Positions 34,721 to 43,776 of a stretch of DNA of 64,000 bases are shown here, piece after piece (within the stretch, counting starts at the first letter, position 1; every line of letters begins with the position of its first letter). The position numbers and the translations under genes are program-made. The notes under the pieces were generated by a model. It was not told where the DNA came from and searched no databases. It saw nothing but the letters and a program-made list of their open reading frames with translations. The stretch spans positions 1-64,000 of the forward strand of contig NZ_CP133592.1 of NCBI RefSeq assembly GCF_031312595.1, given 5' to 3'. Source of the DNA: Methanolobus sediminis (lineage in GTDB: Archaea > Halobacteriota > Methanosarcinia > Methanosarcinales > Methanosarcinaceae).

Positions 34721-36109
34721 TTACTCAAAAGCAACGCCGTCTACATACAGTGTGTAACCGTTCAAATCGATGTTATCTGTGGTTCCACTAAGTTCTGTAA
34801 CGTAGCTGTCACCGGTAAGTGTCCATGCGCTTGTATCATCGATTGTGACTGAAAGCACAGAAGCTGCTGTTCCGTCTGAGTTTATTGCACCGGTATATGT
34901 TGATCCATCTGATATTGACAGGGTCATTTCAGATATAGAATCAACCATTATGTCACCTGTTGCAGTTTGGTCATTAAAGTCGACTTCACATACACCGCCA
35001 TTGGAACCTTCAGTTCCCCAGCCTCTTGAACCATCATTACCGGCGATCAATATAAGATATGTATCGTCAGCAAGTGTCAAGTCAACGTTGTTTAGCGTTA
35101 TTACACTCTCAGTGTTTGTGACATAGAACATATCTCCGTTATTGGAAACAAGAGATCCGCCAGTCATTGTGAATGAGCTGGTTCCGACTTCTGCATCACC
35201 GGACATACTCTGGTATAACATCACATTTTGAATGTTCTCTGAACTGTCATCGCCATATACACCGTCCATATTTCCTGTTACATCACAATTATTGATTGTA
35301 ACTGAATTCAATCCTTCAACAACAACTGCTTCTGAATTTTCAGCTGTAAGTGTTGCATTGCTTACTGTAACATCTGCGGTACAGTAGATTGCAGGTGCAC
35401 CTGAGCTTCCACTGGTTGTGTATGTTCCTCCATCAACAATCATCGTTCCGCCTCCACGGTCACTTCGTATTGCAGCTTTTACTGTTGATAGTACATTTAG
35501 ATTGGTTGCGTACATTGTTCCGCCGCCAGCAACTTCGATACCACCAGCGTTTCCTCCTGAAACAGTAACGTCGGTATCTTCTATGTAAATTGTTGCACCA
35601 TCGTATGCAAAGACACCATTTGAACCTTCAGTTGTAGCTGTAACTGAGCCGCCATTGATGTAAAGAACTGCATTATCCAATGCAAGGATTGCAGAATTCA
35701 GACCGTAGAAACTTGACGCATCACTGCTTGATGCAGAACCATCTGTTTTCTCTACAGTTACATCGTTAAGTGTTGCAGTTGTATCATTTTCTGCTCTAAT
35801 TGCATTTTCATCATCATTTGAAGAAGTATATGTTCCTCCGTTTAGTTCTTCTCCGTCAACTAAGACATATGCTCCAGTGCCAGTATCAACACTAGAAGAA
35901 CTTCCTCCGCCAGGAGCAGTGCCCATTTCGCCACCATCCATTCCATCAGGTGGGGTCATATTCCCCATGTCAGTTGATGATTCGTCGACTTGTACATCAG
36001 ATGTATTTGAATCACTGGATGTTTGATCTTCTTGAGTACTAACACAACCGGAAGCAAAAACCAGTAATGCAAGAGAAAACATTATCGCGTAAATTTTTAA
36101 TTTCTTCAT
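34721..36109 (-). CDS. Beta-helix surface lipoprotein
   Basis: 462 residues. Lipoprotein signal MKKLKIYAIMFSLALLVFAS with GC lipobox at about 20-22. A Ser/Asp/Gly linker leads to repeated strands with NGG, SVTATTEGSNGVFAYDGATI, VEGLNSVTINNCDVTGNMD, and VTNTESVITLNNVDLTLAD, a pattern of carbohydrate-binding or adhesive beta-helices found in anaerobes, including clostridia. No enzymatic motif recognised. It should be tethered outside the cell. Single gene. Confidence 0.78.
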   Translation of the reverse strand: MKKLKIYAIMFSLALLVFASGCVSTQEDQTSSDSNTSDVQVDESSTDMGNMTPPDGMDGGEMGTAPGGGSSSSVDTGTGAYVLVDGEELNGGTYTSSNDDENAIRAENDTTATLNDVTVEKTDGSASSSDASSFYGLNSAILALDNAVLYINGGSVTATTEGSNGVFAYDGATIYIEDTDVTVSGGNAGGIEVAGGGTMYATNLNVLSTVKAAIRSDRGGGTMIVDGGTYTTSGSSGAPAIYCTADVTVSNATLTAENSEAVVVEGLNSVTINNCDVTGNMDGVYGDDSSENIQNVMLYQSMSGDAEVGTSSFTMTGGSLVSNNGDMFYVTNTESVITLNNVDLTLADDTYLILIAGNDGSRGWGTEGSNGGVCEVDFNDQTATGDIMVDSISEMTLSISDGSTYTGAINSDGTAASVLSVTIDDTSAWTLTGDSYVTELSGTTDNIDLNGYTLYVDGVAFE

Positions 36110-36404
36110 TAAATATCCCTCCTATTTTTTTGTATTTACATTAAATGAATTTATGTATCAATCTATTATTTGTAACTATTAAATCTGAATCATTTCCATA
36201 CGCTTATTTCTTTTACCTTCAATCAATTCTGTAATGATGAAATAAGTGAATCCCCATGAGATAAGTCACTGATCTGGTCAATAACCGAAAATAATGAAAA
36301 ACCTTCTTAAAACCAGTTTTGAGGTGGTTGTGAGATAGGAAATTAACTCCTATCTCAAAGTGGTGGTATTGTGGATAGTTTACAAGGTTTTTATTATCTT
36401 ACAA

Positions 36405-36503
36405 TCATTCCTCGTTTTTAATGTGCTTTTTAGGTAATACAGCCTTTAGTACAACAGCTGTTGCCGCCATACAGGCCACACCTTTCAGGATCTTGTGTTT
36501 CAT
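36405..36503 (-). CDS. Micro-protein B (32 aa)
   Basis: MKHKILKGVACMAATAVVLK then AVLPKKHIKNEE: one short hydrophobic helix between basic ends. Its ATG overlaps the stop of micro-gene A as ATGA, and AGGAGG lies 6 nt before. Not recognised. A second frame from the ATG at 36507 encodes a 25-residue Cys-rich peptide, but its ribosome spacing is poor. Confidence 0.6.
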   Translation of the reverse strand: MKHKILKGVACMAATAVVLKAVLPKKHIKNEE

Positions 36504-36634
36504 TCATATCCTCCTTTTAGAGCTTCTTTGTTATTATTGATGGGTAGCTCAGGCAGCAAAACCTGTATCAAAGCCCTGAACATTGCAAATAATAGCAATA
36601 TCGGACCCACGATTGTCATCCATGTATCTCTCAT
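36500..36634 (-). CDS. Micro-protein A (44 aa, membrane)
   Basis: MRDTWMTIVGPILLLFAMFR followed by ALIQVLLPELPINNNKEALK and GGYE: one membrane helix and a polar tail. GGAGG lies 7 nt before the ATG. Its last codons encode the ribosome site of micro-gene B. Too short for a usual ORF search. No family recognised. Confidence 0.6.
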   Translation of the reverse strand: MRDTWMTIVGPILLLFAMFRALIQVLLPELPINNNKEALKGGYE

Positions 36635-37068
36635 TACATTTCCTCCATCGTCATTTTTGTCAGGTCACATCGAACTCTGATATTGCTCTGATATGAGCCG
36701 GAGTTAATGTGTTTCAGACAAATCCCTCATTAGCTGGCTTTAATATAAGTATACTTAACAAAAAAGAATCCATAATAACTCTAAATGAAAGAATGAAGCT
36801 TTTATAAAGCTTTATTTTCTTTAATAATCTTTTTTGATTACCGGGACACTAAAATAGATTGAAAGAGTCTTTATTTACCTTTAATATCTTATCTAGCAGT
36901 TCCGACCAAATATAAGTATAAACATAAAACATATAAGATAAAAACACATTATTATTTTCCATTCGTTTGGTACAATATAAGTGGCTCAAAAAAATTCATG
37001 CAATTGGGGCTTGCATGAGTTGAATAGTCTGGAAACTAAGAATCACATGCATTAAAGCAGGTGAGAAA
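36635..37068. other. Intergenic region before the MoxR operon
   Basis: About 430 bp between divergent units. It carries AT-rich sequence, the TATA-like TACAATATAAG (36971-36981) and an inverted repeat at 36996-37018. No ORF. Confidence 0.4.
36996..37018 (+). promoter_or_regulatory. Inverted repeat at the MoxR operon start
   Basis: TCATGCAA and TTGCATGA are perfect arms around TTGGGGC, 50 nt before the first ATG and near the expected transcript start. Operator or leader hairpin. Confidence 0.5.
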
Positions 37069-38055
37069 ATGGACGAGAATATTCAAAAACTGAACGAAAA
37101 GGCAACCTCTTATGCAGAGCAAATAGAGAAATTACGAAAAGAGATCAAGAACACAATAATCGGACAGGAAGAGATAATTGACAGCCTTCTTATAGCGCTT
37201 ATGTCGCAGGGACATGTGCTGCTTGAAGGAGTGCCAGGTCTTGCAAAGACCCTCATGGTCAGGACAATCTCAGAATGCCTTGAATGCGATTTTGTGCGAC
37301 TGCAATTCACACCGGACCTCTTGCCTGCGGATATCACAGGCACCAAAATCTATAATCACAACGAAGGCTCATTTTCAACACTTAAAGGTCCGATCTTTTC
37401 TAACTTCATTCTTGCTGACGAAATAAACCGTGCTCCTCCTAAAGTACAATCTGCACTCCTTGAAGCAATGCAGGAAAGACAGGTAAGTATCCAGGGAGAC
37501 ACTTTCCATCTTGAACGACCTTTTCTTGTAATGGCGACACAGAACCCCATCGAATCCGAAGGAACCTATAAACTGCCTGAAGCTCAGGTTGACAGGTTCA
37601 TGTCAAAACTGCTCATCGATTATCCCACAAAGGACGAAGAAATAGAGATAATCGAAAGGTTCACCCAGGGAGTCAAGACCAGTGTTTCAAAGATACTTTC
37701 ATCAAATGAAATCATCGAGATACAGGACTTCATTCCTCAGGTATATGCTGACAGGAAGATCATGGACTATGTGGCCCGGATCGTAGATGCAACACGTCAT
37801 CCGCAGAGTTATTCTGTGGATGTGGAAGACCACATCGAATACGGAGCCTCGCCCCGTGCATCCCTGTGGCTCATACTCGCTGCAAAATCACATGCAGTTC
37901 TGAATGGCAGAGGATATGTGATTCCCGAGGACGTAAAATCAGTGGTATATCACGTACTTCGCCATCGTGTACTGCTCAACTATGAAGCCGAGGTCGAAGA
38001 GATAAGCAGCGACCATGTGATAACTGAGATACTTGAAAAGGTAAAAGTCCCCTGA
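37069..38055 (+). CDS. MoxR-family AAA ATPase
   Basis: 328 residues. Walker A GVPGLAKT near residue 54, Walker B ILADEINRAPPKVQSALLEAM, sensor ATQNPIESEGTYKLPEAQVD, all typical of MoxR. It chaperones or activates VWA-domain partners encoded next to it. AGGTGA lies 4 nt before the ATG. First gene of a four-gene operon; a hairpin that hides the next ribosome site follows. Confidence 0.93.
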   Translation: MDENIQKLNEKATSYAEQIEKLRKEIKNTIIGQEEIIDSLLIALMSQGHVLLEGVPGLAKTLMVRTISECLECDFVRLQFTPDLLPADITGTKIYNHNEGSFSTLKGPIFSNFILADEINRAPPKVQSALLEAMQERQVSIQGDTFHLERPFLVMATQNPIESEGTYKLPEAQVDRFMSKLLIDYPTKDEEIEIIERFTQGVKTSVSKILSSNEIIEIQDFIPQVYADRKIMDYVARIVDATRHPQSYSVDVEDHIEYGASPRASLWLILAAKSHAVLNGRGYVIPEDVKSVVYHVLRHRVLLNYEAEVEEISSDHVITEILEKVKVP

Positions 38056-38057
38056 AG

Positions 38058-38093
38058 CCTCCGGTTTGATCCGAAGACGATAATAACCGGAGG
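38058..38093 (+). promoter_or_regulatory. Hairpin masking the DUF58 gene ribosome site
   Basis: CCTCCGGTT pairs perfectly with AACCGGAGG across 18 nt. The second arm contains the GGAGG that serves the next gene (ATG 38102). Confidence 0.6.
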
Positions 38094-38101
38094 TATGTGC
38101 C

Positions 38102-38983
38102 ATGCACCATACAAAAGAGATTATCAGACAGGTCAGAAAGATTGAGATCAGTACGAAACAGCAGGTTGATGGACTGATAGCCGGAAACTACCACTCAGTG
38201 TTCAAAGGCCAGGGAATCGATTTTTCAGAGATACGCGAATATCGGCCCGGAGATGATGTCCGTGCCATCGACTGGAAAGTAACTGCAAGATTCAATCATC
38301 CTTTCATTAAAGAGTTCGTAGAGGAAAGGGACCTACGTGTCTATTTTGCTATAGATATATCAGCTTCCGGAAGCTTTGGAAGCAACATAAGCAAAATGCA
38401 GAAAGCAACTGAGATCGCTGCAAGCCTGATGTTCTCGGCCATGAAGAACAACGACAATGTCGGCCTTTTCCTCTTTACCGAAGATGTCGAGAAGTACGTC
38501 CCTGCCAGAAAAGGCAGGAAACATGTCCTGAAACTACTCGGTACAATGGTCTCATACGAACCACTTGAAAAACGGACTGACATCATGAAAAGCATGGAGT
38601 CCATAGCAAAAATGCTCAAACGAAGAAGCATTGTTTTTGTGATCTCAGACTTCATTTCCGACGACTTCTCCAAACCCCTGAACATCATGAAAAGCAGACA
38701 TGACATCGTGGCATTAAGGGTCATGGATGCACGTGAACAGGAACTTCCCGATGTAGGTCTTATAGAACTTGAAGACGAAGAAACCGGAGAACAGCTACTT
38801 GTCGACACATCTGACGAGGAAATAAGAATACGCTACGCAGAACTTGTCAGGGAACATAACGAAACACTTCAGAAACTCTTCAGGAAAATGAAGATAGACA
38901 TGGTCGATCTTGTCACAGACGAACCGTATGAAGTTGCACTTAATAAATTCTTTAAAACCAGAAAAATAAAGGAGATACGATAA
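38102..38983 (+). CDS. DUF58 protein
   Basis: 293 residues, cytosolic. GNYHSVFKGQGIDFSEIREY and RPGDDVRAIDWKVTARF are the DUF58 signature, followed by a degenerate VWA-like fold (YFAIDISASGSFG). Usual partner of MoxR. GGAGG lies 8 nt before the ATG but inside a hairpin. Its stop TAA shares one base with the ATG of the next gene. Confidence 0.92.
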   Translation: MHHTKEIIRQVRKIEISTKQQVDGLIAGNYHSVFKGQGIDFSEIREYRPGDDVRAIDWKVTARFNHPFIKEFVEERDLRVYFAIDISASGSFGSNISKMQKATEIAASLMFSAMKNNDNVGLFLFTEDVEKYVPARKGRKHVLKLLGTMVSYEPLEKRTDIMKSMESIAKMLKRRSIVFVISDFISDDFSKPLNIMKSRHDIVALRVMDAREQELPDVGLIELEDEETGEQLLVDTSDEEIRIRYAELVREHNETLQKLFRKMKIDMVDLVTDEPYEVALNKFFKTRKIKEIR

Positions 38984-39933
38984 TGGCAGGTTTTGATTCT
39001 CCTTACATACTTTTATTCTTGCTGATAATTCCCCTTATTTATTATCTTCAGAAAAAAGCAAGGATACAGAAAAAGAATGAAGCTATAAAATTCAGCAATC
39101 TTGCATATCTCAAATCCGCAATGGGTGATAGTAAGAAATCAAAAAGGGATATGCATCTCTTTTATCTCTCACTGCTTACCATCGGTCTTATGGTAATAGG
39201 TTTTGCAAATCCACACATTCCTCTTGAGCAAACAAAAGAAGGAGTGAACGTGGTGCTTGTGATGGATAATTCAGGAAGTATGCAGGCACAGGATTACCAG
39301 CCATCAAGACTGGAGGCTGCAAAATCATCTGCTGAAATCCTGATCAAATCACTTAAAAGTCAGGACTATGCAGGAGTGGTCGTCTTTGAATCAGGAGCCA
39401 CCACCGCTGCTTATCTTAGTCCTGATAAGGACAAAGTAATAGAGAAATTACAGAACATCGCAGCAAAAGACGGAGCTACTGCCATAGGAGACGGTCTCAG
39501 TCTTGGAATTGACATGGCATCATCCATCCCTAACAAGAAAAAAGTTGTAATTTTACTCAGTGATGGAGTTAACAATGCAGGATATATCAGCCCTGATGAA
39601 GCTATCCAGTTCGCAAAAGCCAACGATATTCAGGTCTATACAATAGGAATGGGATCTACAGGTAAGGTTTTACTGGGTTATGACTGGTACGGAAACCCAC
39701 AATATGCGGAACTCGATGAAGCTACACTTCAGAAGATAGCACAGGAAACCGGTGGAAACTATTTCAAATCCGTAGACGACAACACACTGGATGAAATATA
39801 CAAGAATATCGGAGAGAACATAAAAAGAGAAACAGAAGAAACAAACATCAAGGACTGGTTCTTCTTTGCAGCATTTGTGACCTTACTTGTCCAGCTCTAT
39901 TACAGATATGGAAAAGGGAGGATTCTCCAATGA
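38983..39933 (+). CDS. VWA-domain membrane protein (BatA-like)
   Basis: 316 residues. Two N-terminal membrane helices (YILLFLLIIPLIYYL and LFYLSLLTIGLMVIGF), a VWA domain with MIDAS motif VMDNSGSMQ, DGATAIGDGL and LLSDGVNNAG, and a C-terminal membrane helix (WFFFAAFVTLLVQLYY). This is the BatA/BatB pattern. Overlaps the DUF58 gene by 1 nt and the next gene by 4 nt, so tightly coupled. Confidence 0.9.
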   Translation: MAGFDSPYILLFLLIIPLIYYLQKKARIQKKNEAIKFSNLAYLKSAMGDSKKSKRDMHLFYLSLLTIGLMVIGFANPHIPLEQTKEGVNVVLVMDNSGSMQAQDYQPSRLEAAKSSAEILIKSLKSQDYAGVVVFESGATTAAYLSPDKDKVIEKLQNIAAKDGATAIGDGLSLGIDMASSIPNKKKVVILLSDGVNNAGYISPDEAIQFAKANDIQVYTIGMGSTGKVLLGYDWYGNPQYAELDEATLQKIAQETGGNYFKSVDDNTLDEIYKNIGENIKRETEETNIKDWFFFAAFVTLLVQLYYRYGKGRILQ

Positions 39934-41495
39934 ACAGGAAAAATATAACATTATCTCTCTTCGTAATGATATCTTTCCTGATGCTGGTACCTGTGGTATC
40001 TGCAAAAGATATCACATTCATGTTACCACAGGATGAATACTATTTCCTTACAGGAGATCAGGCATACATTCCTCTCTACATGAACAATTCCTACGGAACC
40101 GATATGAACGGAATATTACAGGCAACTTTCACCCAGGAGATGAACACAGGTTCCGTACACGTTTCCAGTTCCAATTCAAAATCAACAAGTTTCCAGGTGC
40201 CTGCCGGAGACTCGGCAACAAATCTTGGTTTTGGGACCAGCAACGACCCTGAGACTTTGAAGGTGTCGCTGACTTTCAATTACGATGAAAATGGAACTAA
40301 AGCCGTTACTCTTGGAAACATACTGATACATTTTGTTGAAGATGAATCAGAGATCCAGAACAATTCAAACCCAATCCAGAGTTCATCTCAGGATGCGTCC
40401 TTATCGCAGTCAACTGACCCTTTTGCACAACAGGAACAGCAAATGCAACAGGCAATGCAGCAGTTAGCTAACCAGCAATCCTCCATGCAGTCTTCTACAC
40501 AAACCTCTCAGCAGGCTGCACAGAATAACCAGATGGATCAGGACACTTCTGCCCTGAAATCACAAATGGAGCAGCAGATACAGCAACAAGAGCAGATGAA
40601 GCAGGAGTTCCAGCAGAATCTTACTTCTAATGAAGATTTCCAGGAAGCTAATCAGCAACTGGAAGATATGGGTTACAACCTGACTGATGTCAGTGTGAAT
40701 CCATCGACAAATAATACCGGAACCTTCACGGCAAATTATGAAAAACAAAATGGTGACACTGCAACCCTCCAGGGAGAGATGGATAATGGAACAGTCACGA
40801 ATCTTCAGAAGGATACTGCGGAGGAACGGCAAAATCTGAGAGATATACTTGCCCGGAACAAGGACTATCAGAAATACCTGAAGGAACTGCAGAACGACGG
40901 TTTCGCTGAAACCGATTCAACCTTCTCACGAAGTGGCAATGCAACCGACCTTCAGATACAATATGGGAATTCAGCGAACGAAACTGCCCAGATCAATGCC
41001 AGATTCATAAATGAAAGCGTGGATAGTGTTGAACTTGTCAGGGACAGGGAACAAAATAATTATCCGCTGTATGCTATCGGAGCTTTGCTCATTCTTGCTC
41101 TTGCTTATCTGGCCTACAGCAAATACAGGCCAAAGAAAGCAGAAGAAGCACCTGTTGCAGTTGATGTTGCACCTGTAAAAGAGATATTCGATTTCAGAAA
41201 AGAAGCAAGGGAACATGTAGATAAAGCAGTACTTCTCTATGAAGAAGAACAGATAGAAGATGCATACGGAACTGCTGCTCAGGCTCTGAGGTTATATCTG
41301 AGTCATTTCTACGGACTGAAGAAAGAAGTCACAAATGCAGAATTGATCAGCCACCTGAAGGTAAAGGGCAAGGACTGGAAAGAAATAGAAACTTGTCTGG
41401 AACTTTGCAGTCTTATTGAATTTGCAAAGCATGTTCCGGAAGATGGCGAATTTGAGAAGGTGATCTCAACGGTGAAAAAGGCAGTGAACTATTAA
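39930..41495 (+). CDS. Gln-rich membrane protein of the MoxR operon (BatD-like place)
   Basis: 521 residues. Signal peptide ends VVSAKD; a beta-rich outer domain (~25-125), a Gln/Met-rich coil (EQQMQQAMQQLANQQ, ~150-215), a repeated ~50-residue unit (NEDFQEANQQLEDMGYNLTD and NKDYQKYLKELQNDGFAETD), a membrane helix (YPLYAIGALLILALAYLAY) and a cytosolic helical domain (FDFRKEAREHVDKAVLLYEE). The position and layout resemble BatD-like partners of MoxR-VWA systems, but no direct family match is claimed. ATGA overlap with the VWA gene. Confidence 0.75.
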   Translation: MNRKNITLSLFVMISFLMLVPVVSAKDITFMLPQDEYYFLTGDQAYIPLYMNNSYGTDMNGILQATFTQEMNTGSVHVSSSNSKSTSFQVPAGDSATNLGFGTSNDPETLKVSLTFNYDENGTKAVTLGNILIHFVEDESEIQNNSNPIQSSSQDASLSQSTDPFAQQEQQMQQAMQQLANQQSSMQSSTQTSQQAAQNNQMDQDTSALKSQMEQQIQQQEQMKQEFQQNLTSNEDFQEANQQLEDMGYNLTDVSVNPSTNNTGTFTANYEKQNGDTATLQGEMDNGTVTNLQKDTAEERQNLRDILARNKDYQKYLKELQNDGFAETDSTFSRSGNATDLQIQYGNSANETAQINARFINESVDSVELVRDREQNNYPLYAIGALLILALAYLAYSKYRPKKAEEAPVAVDVAPVKEIFDFRKEAREHVDKAVLLYEEEQIEDAYGTAAQALRLYLSHFYGLKKEVTNAELISHLKVKGKDWKEIETCLELCSLIEFAKHVPEDGEFEKVISTVKKAVNY

Positions 41496-41520
41496 TCATT
41501 GCTTCTTAAAGAAAATAAAG

Positions 41521-41545
41521 AATAGATGCTCCTTAAGCATCTATT
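41521..41545 (+). terminator. Bidirectional terminator between convergent units
   Basis: AATAGATGC and GCATCTATT are perfect arms around TCCTTAA, then TTCCTGATTTTTTTT. It ends the MoxR operon and overlaps the end of the leftward gene. Confidence 0.7.
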
Positions 41546-42392
41546 TTCCTGATTTTTTTTGTACTTTACAGAACAGCACATTCTCACCGTTCCACATATC
41601 GATCTCCGGCAGCACATCATCAAAACACTCAAAGCTCTCAAAATCGTTCGGTTCCAGCATCTGTTTCAGGTCATATGACGTAAAGAAATGTGTCCAGAAA
41701 CGATAGGTATCGATAGTTTCAGACTCATCAGCCAGCACTATGTGCTGGTACAATATCACCTTCTTATCAGGATACAGGAAAGAATCTGAGAGGATAAGAT
41801 ATGGACAATCTTTCCAAAAACCACTTGCTTCCATCTCCCATGTTCTTCCAGATGCTTTTGTTTCGAGATCCCTGTCACTCAGGACATCGAAGACGAATGT
41901 TCCACCCGGTTTCAAAGCCCTGTGTACATTCCTGATGAGTATATCTCTATCATGCGGTTTCAGGACACCGAAGTCTGTAAAGACCATTATTATAAGGTCA
42001 TACTTGTTCTTCTCGTTGAGCTTAAGATAATTCTGGTTCACATATCTGATGTCCAGACCTTGTCTTTTGGCTTCCTTTCTGGCATATTCGATGGAATTCT
42101 TCGAGATATCGACACCAGTAACAATATGTCCTCTCTTTGCCATGAGCGCACAATACAGACCCGGACAGCATCCGAGATCAAGTATGGTCATCTTTTTCCT
42201 ATTTACCGAATTGAGAATCCATTCAACTGTGCTCTCAATAGATGACTTTCTCCTGCTTGCCAGATCAATATCCGGGTTAAGATGAATGTTCAACAACTGT
42301 TACGAAATGTGGGCATCCGTCCACATAACCGCATTTCCTTCTGCGTATAACTGTGGTTTCTGGGTAAATTCAATAATATCTGTAAAATTCAT
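41541..42392 (-). pseudogene. SAM-dependent methyltransferase interrupted by a nonsense codon
   Basis: The ORF 41541-42296 has ILDLGCCPGLYCALMAKRG (SAM loop) and GVDISKNSIEYARKEAK. The natural start is ATG 42390-42392, with GGAGGG 6 nt before it, reading MNFTDIIEFTQKPQLYAEG and ..TDAHIS before TAA at 42300-42302 and then QLLNIHLNPDID in the same frame. So one stop (Lys to TAA is simplest) breaks codon 31. Either it is dead, or translation restarts at TTG 42296. A decayed 3' copy is at 30360. Confidence 0.8.
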
Positions 42393-42941
42393 ATTGAGCC
42401 CTCCTTTAATGGGAATATCCCGGGACTCGAAATCTTCGATTAATTGCTAACAACTTTCAATAGAACAGGATGCTTAGTTGTTGTTCATCAAAGTATATAT
42501 GAGATATATATAGACTTTAAAATTAATGGTAAGTCCAACAAATTACAATATTTTTGTCTCTGTAGAATTCCTGCCATTAAAACATTAACAAAGTTTGTAA
42601 ACTGATTTATCGCAGGTCATGGATATCTTGAGTGATCCCGAAGGATCCGGCGAAGCCGGCGTTTTCCCACAAGAAGAAAGAAGTTTATCTTCAAATACCC
42701 TGTACTTTCTTCTCAGGATTCATGTAGAATTTTCTGTATAAATACAATCATTATTGTAATAATCTTCTGTGCAGCAGCATAGAAATGTGCCGCCTTTGAC
42801 GGATGCTTACTTTGTTTTTAGATTGATGATTGTTTTAGCGGACATAAAAAAAGCAATGCTTGTGTCACTCAGATAAACAGGAATTATACAGAGCCATATT
42901 TTTTGTAGCATCGGAGTAATCTCATATAGTAGTGGGATTTA
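42393..42941. other. Intergenic region with REP-like element
   Basis: About 550 bp holding the methyltransferase 5' region and the REP-like element. No gene seen. Confidence 0.4.
42630..42800. repeat. REP-like element copy 2 (inverted)
   Basis: GATCC-CGAA-GGATC and CCGGC-GAA-GCCGG are adjacent small hairpins; GCAGCATAGAAATGTGCCGCC lies about 130 nt on. Same blocks as 31812-31915, on the other strand and in a different order. Confidence 0.5.
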
Positions 42942-43193
42942 ATGGCAGAACAAAGCAAAACTTACAACATAACTCCAATTCACATTGGAAAATCAAATGC
43001 TTATCTTGTAACAGGTTCTGATCTGGTTATTCTTGTCGATACCGGCTGTTCCGGAAATCTAAGTCTGTTAGAACAAGCCCTTGATCAAAACAATCTTCAA
43101 ATTACTGACATCGATTACATTATCGTAACTCATTCTCACTATGATCATGTCGGCCACCTTGCCGAAATAAAAGAAAAAAGCGGTATCAAGTGA
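42942..43193 (+). pseudogene. Truncated metallo-beta-lactamase-fold protein
   Basis: 83 residues with the N-terminal half of an MBL fold: VILVDTGCSGNL and the metal motif THSHYDHVG. It stops 13 residues after that motif; the other metal ligands (later His and Asp) are absent, and nothing MBL-like follows. An enzyme is unlikely. No Shine-Dalgarno is obvious. Confidence 0.75.
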
Positions 43194-43284
43194 TATTTAT
43201 TTGTGATATTTGCGCTATAATTAAACTTGTAACTGACAATTAAAACTCCATTTCAAATATACATCTTATTACCCTACAAATCTT

Positions 43285-43547
43285 GAATATTCACTGTCTT
43301 CTGCCCACAGTCCCTGCCTGCTATGTGCGTGCTATGAATGGCGAATATTATGTAATGATGGTAGCAGATCGAGATATTGTATAGATGCGTTGTATAGCAT
43401 AGAGGTATAATTGTCATACTTGCATTGTATTGTGCTCTTAGAATCGATTCTGAGCAATGGATATATGCAAAGATGTGAGTCCATGCAATCCAGAGTTAGG
43501 GCGATAACCTGCTCGGTTTCCTCGCATCTCATCGCCGCCCTTTTTTT
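43285..43547 (+). ncRNA. Candidate structured RNA with intrinsic-type terminator
   Basis: A TATA-like AAATATAC lies at 43256-43263. Downstream, TGCAT/ATGCA (43421-43425, 43465-43469), TGCTC/GAGCA (43433-43437, 43452-43456) and AGAAT/ATTCT nest into one hairpin. GGGCGAT (43499-43505) pairs with ATCGCC-G-CCC (43531-43540), followed by seven T. Not recognised as SRP, RNase P or tRNA. Boundaries are estimates. Confidence 0.35.
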
Positions 43548-43724
43548 GAAGAATATAACCTTATGGTTGATATTTCCATTCCACTTTATTAATTTATTAT
43601 GTCATTAGGATACAAGATTTATTGAAAGCTTCTATATGCAAAGTATCATCCGAGATAATCCCACTTCTACATATCATAGATGGAGTTTATTCTTTTTCAA
43701 TTAATAGGTGAAAATTTAAAAAGA

Positions 43725-43764
43725 AGAATATCTGAATATAATCTTCTATTCAGACATTCTTTTT
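43725..43764 (-). terminator. Terminator hairpin of the S-layer-type gene
   Basis: TCTGAAT and ATTCAGA with flanking AGAAT/ATTCT and A/T runs, just past the stop at 43777. Confidence 0.55.
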
Positions 43765-43776
43765 GCTACAGCTATT

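Larger units (their letters stand above)
43194..43776. other. Intergenic region with possible structured RNA
   Basis: About 580 bp without a supported protein gene. The 66-codon minus ORF at 43332 has no family match and no ribosome site. It covers the candidate RNA listed separately. Confidence 0.4.

Noticed and set aside
36430..36507. 25-codon Cys-rich ORF overlapping micro-gene B
   Set aside because: Its ATG is only 2-3 nt from AGGAGG; the alternative frame has ideal spacing and couples to micro-gene A.
42300..42302. In-frame stop in the methyltransferase as pyrrolysine
   Set aside because: Pyrrolysine uses UAG; this is UAA.
43332..43532. 66-codon minus-strand ORF
   Set aside because: No ribosome site or family match, and it runs antisense to the better supported RNA structure.
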